Assembly: GCF_009707125.1 (NCBI RefSeq)
Contig: NZ_WLVL01000039.1
Coordinates: 279,953-343,952, forward strand
DNA: 64,000 nucleotides
Source of the DNA: Arsenicicoccus cauae
Lineage (GTDB): Bacteria; Actinomycetota; Actinomycetes; Actinomycetales; Dermatophilaceae
Direction: 5' to 3'
The notes below the pieces were generated by a model, which was not told where the DNA came from, made no database searches, and saw only the letters and a program-made list of their open reading frames with translations. Shown in pieces: positions 8,690-15,598 of the stretch (position 1 is the stretch's first letter; the number at the start of each line of letters is the position of its first letter). A program made the translations under genes and the position numbers.

Positions 8690-9598
8690 TCAGAGTCCCA
8701 GCGCGACCTCTTGCTCGCGCAGCGCCTTGGCCACACGTGCCACCAACTCCGCGGGGCGGGCGAGGTCCCGGCTGGTCAGCTCCTCGACCCGATAGTCGTG
8801 GTCACGCAGCCCCCTCACCCGGTGCAGGTCGTCGCGGCGCTGGCGGTCAGAGGTGAAGTGGTGGACGCCGTAGTACTCGACCACCAACCGGTGCCTCCGC
8901 CACAGGAAGTCGACGAAAGCGAGCCAGGTGCCGTCGACGACGATCGACGCGTTGAGCTCGGGCTCGGGCAGGCCGGCCTCGAGGAGCAGCAGCCGACTCT
9001 TGGTCTCGGCAACGGAGTTCGACCCCGGCCGCACGTGCGTCAGCGCCCGCCGAGCCTGGACCACGCCCGGCAACCCCGGGACCAGCGCCGCCTCGAGGTG
9101 GTCCAGCGTCCACATGCTGCGCCACCTCACGACCGCGTCCCCCAGGATCACGGTGTCGAGGAAGGACAGGTGCGGGGCCATCTGCGCGAACAGCGCGGGC
9201 GGGGACAGCACCCGCAGCGCGAGCCCCTCGACGGGCATCGCGGCGACTCGACGACCGTGGGAGCGGTGGTCACGCACGGTCGACAAGCGGATGCGGCGCT
9301 GGCCCGGCACCAGGAGGTGGATCGGCGGCCTAGGTGACGGTGACCACTGCTGAAGGTGTGGCAGGCGATGCAGCCAGAGCGCTGACTCCCCGCAGACCAC
9401 CGCGTCGTCGGGCACCACGCGGCTCACCGCCTCGATGTCCTCGAGCAAGGTGCGCGGCAGCCGCCGTCCATAGACACCTCGGTGAGGCGCCACGAGCTGC
9501 CGTCGCTGGGCCCGAGTCACGCCCAGGCGGTCGAGCTCGTCGTTGGTGTACCACGTGCCGTCCACGATCTCGCGTGGCAGCTGGAGAGGTGTTCGCAT
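8690..9598 (-). CDS. AbiEi-like/DUF559 (Vsr-type nuclease fold) protein A
   Basis: A 302-residue protein in two parts. Residues ~15-45 (YTNDELDRLGV...VAPHRGVYGRRL) look like the winged-helix N-terminus shared with AbiEi-type antitoxins. Residues ~195-285 match DUF559, a PD-(D/E)XK fold related to Vsr endonuclease: SVAETKSRL (E198), FVDFLW (D230), VVEYYGVHHF (E241, H247). It shares the 12-residue LEAGLPEPELNA and VILGDAVV with the protein at 13602-14600. I start at the ATG at 9598, just downstream of the paired TGTGGA boxes; a longer frame begins inside repeats. No partner toxin gene is adjacent. DNA cleavage is predicted from the fold only. Confidence 0.8.
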   Translation of the reverse strand: MRTPLQLPREIVDGTWYTNDELDRLGVTRAQRRQLVAPHRGVYGRRLPRTLLEDIEAVSRVVPDDAVVCGESALWLHRLPHLQQWSPSPRPPIHLLVPGQRRIRLSTVRDHRSHGRRVAAMPVEGLALRVLSPPALFAQMAPHLSFLDTVILGDAVVRWRSMWTLDHLEAALVPGLPGVVQARRALTHVRPGSNSVAETKSRLLLLEAGLPEPELNASIVVDGTWLAFVDFLWRRHRLVVEYYGVHHFTSDRQRRDDLHRVRGLRDHDYRVEELTSRDLARPAELVARVAKALREQEVALGL

Positions 9599-9637
9599 GT
9601 CGCCAGCCTGGACGCCTCCCGCGCCCCCCACGCGCCG

Positions 9638-9676
9638 TCCTCCACAGGCGGGGCGGTGTGGCTCGCGCTGTCCACA
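9638..9676 (-). promoter_or_regulatory. Paired TGTGGA boxes upstream of DUF559 gene A
   Basis: On the minus strand, TGTGGACAG (9676-9668) and TGTGGAGGA (9646-9638) point the same way, 30 bp apart, and the nearer box ends 40 bp before the ATG at 9598. The gene at 13602 has the same arrangement. The distal box fits the high-GC actinobacterial DnaA-box pattern YYRTCCACA on the opposite strand; the proximal one misses it by a base. They could also be promoter elements. Confidence 0.55.
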
Positions 9677-9714
9677 GCGGGCGGTGACCCAGGTCACACC
9701 AGCCGCGCGGGCGC

Positions 9715-9949
9715 GCGACGCAAACTGACCCGAGGGGGCATGTGGTGGCGCCTCAGCCGCGCTTTGACCGTTCCACACGCCCCGCCGGGTCACTTCCTGT
9801 CGCCAATCACGACCTCAGCACCCCACCCGCCCCCGAGTGGTCACTTCCGTCACCCCATCGGCGACACAAACTGACTCGGGGGGCACGTCGTGACGCCTCA
9901 GCGGCGCATTGATCGTTCCACGCGCCCCGCCGGGTCACTTCCCGACGCC
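9715..9949. repeat. Two ~88-bp imperfect palindromic units in tandem
   Basis: The units at 9715-9804 and 9861-9949 are clearly related (GCGAC-R-CAAACTGAC at the left, GGGTCACTTCC at the right, offset 146 bp). In each, the left and right ends are imperfect inverted copies, and the loop holds GACCGTTC or GATCGTTC, the reverse complement of GAACGATC. A degenerate extra copy of the core lies between them near 9829-9852. The block fills most of the 367-bp gap between DUF559 gene A and efeB; I see no gene in it. Confidence 0.65.
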
Positions 9950-9965
9950 ACCCACCACGCGCCCG

Positions 9966-11261
9966 TTACGCGAAGAGGGCCTGACCGATGTGCTCGCCCT
10001 CCTTGGCACCCGGCGGTATGGCGAACAACGCCGACCCCCGGTGCTGGAGGTACTCCTGGAGAGCGTCCTGCTTGGCCATGCGAGTCTGCATGGGGATGTA
10101 CTGCCTGGCGGGGTTGCGGACGTAGGCGATGAAGAACAGCCCCGCGTCCATGCGCCCGAGGTCGTCCGACCCGTCGGTGTAGTTGTAGCCGCGACGCAGC
10201 ATCTGCACTCCGCCGTTGCGCGTCGGGTGCGCCATCGCCACATGGGAGCTCGCCGCGACCAGCGGCTGCCCCTCGCGTCCCTTGACGGTGAAGTCCGGTG
10301 CGGTGAACTCCTTCCCGCCCGAGAGCGGCGCGCCCTCGCGGCGGTCGCGACCGATGACCGCCTCCTGCTCGCGCAGCGAGGAGCGGTCCCAGGTCTCGAG
10401 GTTCATCGCGATGCGGCGGGCCACGAGGTAGGAGCCGCCCGCCATCCACGGTGCCTTGGGGTCGTCCTTGGCGCCGACCCACAGGTGGGCGTCGAGCGCG
10501 GACGGGTCCTCGGCCTTGAGGTTGGCCGTGCCGTCCTTGAAGCCGAACAGGTTTCGCGGGGTGGCCTGCGCGGTGGACGTGGACGAGGTGCGGCCGTAGC
10601 CCAGCTGGGACCACCGCAGCGACACGACGCCGAACCCGAGGCGCGCCAGGTTGCGGATGGCGTGCACCGCGACCTGCGGGTCGTCGGCGCAGGCCTGGAC
10701 GCACAGGTCGCCGTCGCTGCGCGCGGGGTCGAGCGCGTCCGCCGGGAAGTGCGGAAGTCGTTGCAGCGCAGCGGGTTGACGTCCCGAGATCCCGAAGCGG
10801 TCCTTGCCCGCGGCGTCTCGGAACAGCGTGGGCCCGAAGCCGAAGGTCAGCGTCAGCCGCGACGCCGACAGCCCGTCCGCCTCGCCGGAGTCGTTGGGGG
10901 GCGCGCTGTATGACGTCGGGTCCCCACCCACCGGCCGACCCGCCGTCATCTCGGCGGCCGCCGCGGTCCAGGCGGTCAGCAGGGCGACGAGGTCCTCGCG
11001 GGAGGTCGTCGTGACGTCGAACGCCGCGAAGTGCAGCCGGTCCTGGGCGGGCGTGACGATCCCCGCCTGGTGGGTGCCGTAGAACGGATAGCTGTCGGAC
11101 GCAACGGCTCTCGCGTCCCCGGTCGTGCCCCCACCCGCGCGCCCGCCGTCACCCTCGGAGGCGTTGGCGGTCGCCATACCACCCGCGAAGCCGGCCGCTC
11201 CCACGGCGGCCGAGGCGGCTCCCCAGCCGAGAAGCCCACGACGAGAGAGGGACTCGGGCAT
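9966..11261 (-). CDS. efeB: Deferrochelatase/peroxidase EfeB, DyP-type, Tat-exported
   Basis: A 431-residue DyP-type haem peroxidase of the EfeUOB iron system; it oxidises ferrous iron or releases iron from haem outside the cytoplasm. The N-terminus MPESLSRRGLLGWGAASAA is a twin-arginine signal. LFGFKDGTANL carries the distal GXXDG motif and AMAHPTRNGG the proximal haem-binding His. Its ATG overlaps the efeO stop by one base (TGATG), so it is the last gene of efeU-efeO-efeB. It ends in TAA, close to the palindromic repeats of the next gene. Confidence 0.93.
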   Translation of the reverse strand: MPESLSRRGLLGWGAASAAVGAAGFAGGMATANASEGDGGRAGGGTTGDARAVASDSYPFYGTHQAGIVTPAQDRLHFAAFDVTTTSREDLVALLTAWTAAAAEMTAGRPVGGDPTSYSAPPNDSGEADGLSASRLTLTFGFGPTLFRDAAGKDRFGISGRQPAALQRLPHFPADALDPARSDGDLCVQACADDPQVAVHAIRNLARLGFGVVSLRWSQLGYGRTSSTSTAQATPRNLFGFKDGTANLKAEDPSALDAHLWVGAKDDPKAPWMAGGSYLVARRIAMNLETWDRSSLREQEAVIGRDRREGAPLSGGKEFTAPDFTVKGREGQPLVAASSHVAMAHPTRNGGVQMLRRGYNYTDGSDDLGRMDAGLFFIAYVRNPARQYIPMQTRMAKQDALQEYLQHRGSALFAIPPGAKEGEHIGQALFA

Positions 11262-12439
11262 CAGATGACGGCGGCCGTCAGCCTGGACAGCGGCTCGGAG
11301 AGCGCGTTGACCGCGTCCGACAGCGCCTTCACCTCCTCCTTGGAGAGCGTGTCGTAGGTCTTGAACCCCTCGCCGACCTTGTGCTGGTCGAGGAGCTTCT
11401 GCAGCGCCGAGAACTTCAGCTGCAGCTGGGAGTCCAGAGCGGCGTCCTTCTTCTTGAGGATCGGGCGCAGACCCTGCCAGGCCACGCGGGCGCCGTCGAC
11501 GTTGGCCTGGAAGTCCCACAGGTCGGTGTGGCTCCAGATCTCCTCCTCGCCGGTGACCTTGCCCTTGGCGACCTCGTCGAGCAGGCCCTTGGCGCCGTTG
11601 CCGATCTGGTCGGTGGTGAACTGCATGGATCGGGTGCGCTGGTAGAGGGTTTCGGTGTCCTTGACCAGCTGGTCCGCGATCGCGGCGCGCTGGGCGGCGG
11701 TCTGCGCGGTGTAGCCGGCCTTCGGTGGCCACAGGTCCTTCTCGGCGACGTGCCAGCCGGTCCACTTCTGGCCGGGCTCGAGGTCGGCCTCGCGCGCGTC
11801 CATCATCGGGTCGAGGTCGCCGAAGGACTCCGCGACGGGCTCGATCCGCTCCCAGTGGACGCGGGTGGGGGCGTAGAGCTCCTTGGCCCTGGCGGTGTCG
11901 CCGGCCTTGTAGGCGGCGGCGAAGGCCTTCGTCCCCGTGAGGAGCTGCTCGGTCTGGTCCTTGACGTAGGACGCGTACTGGCTGTTGGCCGCCGCGACGA
12001 GCTCCTTGTCGGCGCCCTGCGCCTCGAGGTTGGCGCCGGAGTCGGTCACGGTGAAGTCGTGGCGGATGCCGTCGCCGACCATGCCCGGCTTGCAGGCGGT
12101 CTTGTACGTCCCCGGCGCAGCCTTGAGCACGAGGTCACGGGACAGGCCGGGCCCGATGTTCTCGACCTCGGCGACGATGCGCAGGCCGTCCTCGGCGAGG
12201 AGGTAGAACTCGGTGACCTTGGAGCCGGCGTTGGTGACCGCGAACTTCAGCGTGCCCGAGGGAGCCTCGGACGCCGAGACCTGGCACTCGGTGTCCGTCG
12301 AGGTGACCGTGAGGGTGCCCTGGCCGGCGCCGGCCTGCGTCCCGCCCCCTGAGGAGGAGCTGGCGGTGTTGTCGGTGCAGGCGGTCAGCGCGAGCGCGGC
12401 GATCGCGAGGGACGCGCCGGTGGCGGCGAGGCGGGTCAT
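11261..12439 (-). CDS. efeO: EfeO iron-binding lipoprotein (cupredoxin plus M75 domain)
   Basis: A 392-residue extracellular iron-binding component. The signal peptide ends in the lipobox LTAC (Cys at about residue 20), so it is predicted to be a lipoprotein. A cupredoxin-like domain follows (residues ~45-135, with ECQVSASEAPSG and the Cys of KTACKPGM), then the M75/imelysin-like domain with RVHWERIEPVAESFGDLD. AAGGAG lies eight bases before the ATG. It overlaps efeU by four bases (ATGA) and efeB by one, so the three genes are translationally coupled. Confidence 0.93.
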   Translation of the reverse strand: MTRLAATGASLAIAALALTACTDNTASSSSGGGTQAGAGQGTLTVTSTDTECQVSASEAPSGTLKFAVTNAGSKVTEFYLLAEDGLRIVAEVENIGPGLSRDLVLKAAPGTYKTACKPGMVGDGIRHDFTVTDSGANLEAQGADKELVAAANSQYASYVKDQTEQLLTGTKAFAAAYKAGDTARAKELYAPTRVHWERIEPVAESFGDLDPMMDAREADLEPGQKWTGWHVAEKDLWPPKAGYTAQTAAQRAAIADQLVKDTETLYQRTRSMQFTTDQIGNGAKGLLDEVAKGKVTGEEEIWSHTDLWDFQANVDGARVAWQGLRPILKKKDAALDSQLQLKFSALQKLLDQHKVGEGFKTYDTLSKEEVKALSDAVNALSEPLSRLTAAVI

Positions 12440-13320
12440 GCAGAGGCTCCTTGACGTATGCCGGACGCCGCGCTCGCACGCGGGGCCGGGGGCTTGGGGC
12501 GACGGACCCGCGCGGCGAACAACGCCATGACGGGGACGACGTAGAGCACCCACGCGGCGACCTCGAGCACGGTCATCGCGGGAGAGAAGTTGAAGACGCC
12601 CTTGAGCAGCGTGGCGACCCACGAGCTGGGCTCGATCGTGCCGGACACGTCGAACGCGAGGGTGTGCAGGCCGGGCAGGATGCGCGCCTCCTGCAGGTCG
12701 TGGACGGCATACGCCAGGACCCCGCCGGCGATGAGGACGAGGAAGGCGCCGGTCCAGCGGAAGAACGCGCCGAGGTCGAGCTTGAGTGCTCCCCGGTAGA
12801 CGCCGACGCCGAGCGCGACGGCGGTCAGCAGGCCGAGGAGGGCGCCGACCAGCGGTGCCGTGGTGGAGGCGTTGTCGCGGGCTGCGGCCTGCGTGGCCGC
12901 CCACAGGAACAGCGCGGTCTCGAGACCCTCGCGGCCGACGGCCAGCATCGCGACCAGCACGAGGCCTCCGCGGGCGCCCGTGCGGCCGCCCTCGACGGCC
13001 CGGTCGACCGCCCCCTTGAGCTCGCCGGACAGGCCACGGCTGTGCCGCGCCATCCAAAAGATCATCCAGGTCACGAACCCCACCGCCACGATGGACAGCC
13101 CGCCGCCGATGGCCTCCTGCGCCTCGAAGGTCAGGCCCTTGGGGCCGAAGGTGAGCAGCGCGCCGAAGGCGAGGGAGATGGCGATCGCCGCCGCGACTCC
13201 CGCCCAGATGCGCCCGAGCAGGTGCTGGCGTCCCGACTTCACGAGGTAGGCGACGAGGATGACGACGACCAGCGACGCCTCCAGTCCCTCACGCAGCCCG
13301 ATGAGGTAGTTGGCGAGCAT
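12436..13320 (-). CDS. efeU: EfeU ferrous-iron permease (FTR1 family)
   Basis: A 294-residue polytopic membrane protein with two REGLE iron-binding motifs in membrane helices (GLREGLEASLVV near residue 8 and VGREGLETALFL near residue 129), the hallmark of FTR1/EfeU. About seven helices are visible. It is first in the efeUOB operon and carries iron across the membrane after handling by EfeO and EfeB. A DtxR/IdeR-like box lies 45-63 bp upstream of its ATG, so expression is probably repressed when iron is plentiful. Confidence 0.94.
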   Translation of the reverse strand: MLANYLIGLREGLEASLVVVILVAYLVKSGRQHLLGRIWAGVAAAIAISLAFGALLTFGPKGLTFEAQEAIGGGLSIVAVGFVTWMIFWMARHSRGLSGELKGAVDRAVEGGRTGARGGLVLVAMLAVGREGLETALFLWAATQAAARDNASTTAPLVGALLGLLTAVALGVGVYRGALKLDLGAFFRWTGAFLVLIAGGVLAYAVHDLQEARILPGLHTLAFDVSGTIEPSSWVATLLKGVFNFSPAMTVLEVAAWVLYVVPVMALFAARVRRPKPPAPRASAASGIRQGASA

Positions 13321-13364
13321 GGCAGCCTACGATTCCTGGTCGACGTGAGTGAGGCCTCCCTAAC

Positions 13365-13383
13365 TTAGGGGATGCTCACCTCA
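13365..13383 (-). promoter_or_regulatory. DtxR/IdeR-type iron box upstream of efeU
   Basis: The 19-bp TTAGGGGATGCTCACCTCA matches the IdeR/DtxR consensus TTAGGTTAGSCTAACCTAA at 14 of 19 positions (my count) and lies 45-63 bp upstream of efeU. Iron-dependent repression of efeUOB by a DtxR-family regulator would be expected in an actinobacterium. Confidence 0.55.
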
Positions 13384-13431
13384 CCGGGCAACATGACCTC
13401 CCCCACAGCCCCACCCCCACCGCCCCCTCGC

Positions 13432-13500
13432 GCCATTGGTCACCAATGACGTCTCGCGTCGTGATGTGAACGATCCAAAACGCCACTGGTGACCAATGGC
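13432..13500. repeat. 69-bp palindromic repeat, left of DUF559 gene B
   Basis: The ~21-bp arms (13432-13452 and 13480-13500) pair almost perfectly. Each arm contains a smaller palindrome ATTGGT-C-ACCAAT or its near copy. The loop contains GAACGATC (13468-13475). A second copy of identical length occurs at 14583-14651, in the same orientation, on the other side of the gene. Confidence 0.8.
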
Positions 13501-13522
13501 GGAGGGTGGAGTCGCGGCGACC

Positions 13523-13562
13523 TGTGGACAAGGCTCAGCCCCTCTGCCCCGGCTGTGGATGA
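13523..13562 (+). promoter_or_regulatory. Paired TGTGGA boxes upstream of DUF559 gene B
   Basis: TGTGGACAA (13523-13531) and TGTGGATGA (13554-13562) face the same way, 31 bp apart, and the second ends 40 bp before the ATG at 13602. TGTGGACAA is the exact reverse complement of TTGTCCACA, the Streptomyces-type DnaA box. The layout mirrors that upstream of the gene at 8690-9598, including a shared GCCCCGS just before the proximal box. Confidence 0.6.
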
Positions 13563-13601
13563 CCGTATGACGCCGCGAGCCGGCCGCACGACCATCGCTG
13601 C

Positions 13602-14600
13602 ATGTCCCTCGTGCTGCCCCCATCGCTGGCCGGACGCCCGGCCTTCACCCGCGCCGAAGCCCTCGCCGCCGGGATGACCGTCGCGGACCTCAAACAGCTG
13701 GCCCGTGTCTTCCAGGGGGTCTACGCCCCCTCGCCGCCGCAGACCGTGCTCGAGCAGGCCCGGATGCTCTCCGTCGTCCTGCCCGAGGGCGCGGCATACA
13801 GCCATGTGACCGCAGCTCGCCTGCTCGACCTCCCCCTGCCCGCCGGCTGGCTCCCGGAGCAGCTCATCGACGTGCTGGTGGCGGGCACGGCCCACGCGTG
13901 CCGTCGCCCCGAGGTGAGGGGCCACCGCGGGCCTGTGCCCCGTCATGTGGTGCTGCCCACCCTCGCCACACCCGTGGTGGCCCACGAGCACGTCTTCGCC
14001 CAGCTGGCGGGCGAGCTGGGGCGCGAGGACCTCGTCATCCTCGGGGACGCCGTCGTGGGCTGGCGGACCGGTCGCACCCTGGACCGGCTGGTGGCGGCCG
14101 TCCCCGCCGGGCACCCGGGCAGCGTGGCTGCGCTCGCCGCCCTGGAGCACGTCCGTGAGGGCAGCGCGTCGCCACGCGAGACCCTGTTCCGCCTGCGCTT
14201 CCTGGAGGCGGGCCTGCCCGAGCCGGAGCTGAACGCCCCGATCTACGACAGGTCCCGCGGCCTGGTCGCCTATCTCGACATGTACTGGCGGCATCTCGGC
14301 GTCGGGTTCGAGTACGACGGGCTGTGGCACTACGAGTCCTCGCAGCAGAGGCAGGACGACATCGCCCGGATCCGGCGCGTCGAGCAGCAGGGCGTGCGGG
14401 TCGTCGTGGGCACGCGGCAGGACTATCCGCAGGTCGGTGGGGTCCTCAAGCAGCTGCGATCCGCCATGGCCGACCAGGCTCGACTGCTCGGCCGCCCAGT
14501 CCCGAGCATGCGCCACGACCCGAGCACGCGCCACGACCCGAGCACGCGCGCCTTCCCCTCCCGCGCCCTCCCCTCACCCCGCGCCATTGGTCACCAATGA
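13602..14600 (+). CDS. AbiEi-like/DUF559 (Vsr-type nuclease fold) protein B
   Basis: A 332-residue paralogue of the protein at 8690-9598. Residues ~15-45 (FTRAEALAAGMTVADLKQLA and FQGVYAP) resemble the AbiEi-type winged-helix domain. Residues ~188-275 are DUF559: SPRETLFRL (E193), AYLDMYW (D226), GFEYDGLWHY (E237, H243). The ~35-residue tail is low-complexity, with RHDPST repeated, and its final codons and TGA stop lie inside the left arm of the 69-bp palindrome at 14583, so the ancestral gene probably ended earlier. No toxin partner is adjacent. Nuclease activity is inferred from the fold. Confidence 0.8.
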   Translation: MSLVLPPSLAGRPAFTRAEALAAGMTVADLKQLARVFQGVYAPSPPQTVLEQARMLSVVLPEGAAYSHVTAARLLDLPLPAGWLPEQLIDVLVAGTAHACRRPEVRGHRGPVPRHVVLPTLATPVVAHEHVFAQLAGELGREDLVILGDAVVGWRTGRTLDRLVAAVPAGHPGSVAALAALEHVREGSASPRETLFRLRFLEAGLPEPELNAPIYDRSRGLVAYLDMYWRHLGVGFEYDGLWHYESSQQRQDDIARIRRVEQQGVRVVVGTRQDYPQVGGVLKQLRSAMADQARLLGRPVPSMRHDPSTRHDPSTRAFPSRALPSPRAIGHQ

Positions 14601-14651
14601 CGTCTTGAGGCCTCATGTGAACGATCCAAAACGTCATTGGTGACCAATGGC
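14583..14651. repeat. 69-bp palindromic repeat, right of DUF559 gene B
   Basis: The arms 14583-14603 and 14631-14651 form a perfect 21-bp inverted repeat with a 27-bp loop that contains GAACGATC (14619-14626). It is a direct repeat of 13432-13500, the two differing mostly in the loop. The DUF559 gene's stop codon (14598-14600) lies in the left arm. As a 21-bp stem it could also act as a two-way terminator between the convergent gene B and polymerase gene. Confidence 0.85.
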
Positions 14652-14704
14652 GGCACACGGGGGCGGGTGGGGCGGCAACCGGGCACGGCAGGGGTGGGGT
14701 CCGG

Positions 14705-15598
14705 TCAGGGGAGGCGGGCCAGCGCCTCGTCCAGGCTCAACTGCTCCAGGGGCGTCCGCCCCGCGACGGCGTCCTCCAGCTCCGACCACTCACGGGGCGC
14801 GGCCACCGTCGGGCGACCGAACTTCCCGCGCAGCGACCAGGGGCAGATCGTCGTCTTGGAGGCGGTGTTCTGGCTCCAGTCGACGAGCACCTTGCCCCCG
14901 CGCTTGGCCTTGACCATCGACGACACGACCAACGTGGGGTGGCCCGCCTCGAGCGCGACGGCCAGCCCCTGAGCCACCTCGCGGACCACGGCGACGGGGT
15001 GGGTGCCGTCGAGCTCGGCATACAGCTGGAGGCCCTTGGATCCGGAGGTGACGGGCCACAGATCGCCGATCCCCATGTCGCACAAGATGTCGCGCGCCCA
15101 CAGCGCCACCTGCGAGCACTCCGCGAGCCCGGCGCCGGGCCCGGGGTCGAGATCGACGACGAGCCGGTCCGGGTGCAGCGCCTCCCCGGACGGCGACACC
15201 CGCCACTGGTGCACGTGCAGCTCCAGCGCGGCGAGGTTGCCGAGCCAGGTCAGTCCGGCGACGGAGTCGATGACGGGATAGGTGATGGTCTCGCGGTCGC
15301 GCGTCGAGCCCGGCGCCGGCAGGGTCACGGTGCGGATCCACGCGGGGGTGCCGCGGGGCACGTTCTTCTCGAAGAACGACGGCCCACCCGTCCCCGACGG
15401 CCACCTGATGCGAGTCACGGCGCGATCGCGCAGCTGCTCGAGCAGGACCGGCGCCACCTGCGCGTAGTACTGCAGCACCTCGCCCTTGGTGGTCCCGGTC
15501 TCGGGATACAGCACCTTGTCGAGGGAGCTGAGCCGCAGGGTGCGACCGTCGATCTCGACGCTCACGTGGTCAGGCACGGCCGACGTCCCCGTCTGCAC
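14705..15598 (-). CDS. ligD: LigD-type DNA repair polymerase (PolDom), stand-alone
   Basis: A 297-residue primase-like polymerase that fills gaps at double-strand breaks in bacterial end joining. LDKVLYPETGTTKGEVLQYY is the family N-terminal signature, HPDRLVVDLDPGPG holds the catalytic aspartates, VTSGSKGLQLYAEL follows, and VLVDWSQN gives the third acidic position. In many actinobacteria this domain is fused to a ligase; here it is separate. The GTG start at 15598 overlaps the ligase gene by 29 bp; an internal GTG at 15565 would leave no overlap. The gene is co-transcribed with the ligase. Confidence 0.9.
   Translation of the reverse strand: MQTGTSAVPDHVSVEIDGRTLRLSSLDKVLYPETGTTKGEVLQYYAQVAPVLLEQLRDRAVTRIRWPSGTGGPSFFEKNVPRGTPAWIRTVTLPAPGSTRDRETITYPVIDSVAGLTWLGNLAALELHVHQWRVSPSGEALHPDRLVVDLDPGPGAGLAECSQVALWARDILCDMGIGDLWPVTSGSKGLQLYAELDGTHPVAVVREVAQGLAVALEAGHPTLVVSSMVKAKRGGKVLVDWSQNTASKTTICPWSLRGKFGRPTVAAPREWSELEDAVAGRTPLEQLSLDEALARLP

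Noticed and set aside
8430..8856. Overlapping short plus-strand ORFs in the repeat array
   Set aside because: All three frames are open only because the repeat lacks stops; the 52-bp period is out of frame and no product keeps its sequence between units.
13523..13562. Replication origin from DnaA-box-like sequences
   Set aside because: Only two boxes per site, no A+T-rich unwinding region and no dnaA/dnaN genes. The placement relative to the DUF559 start codons points to gene regulation.
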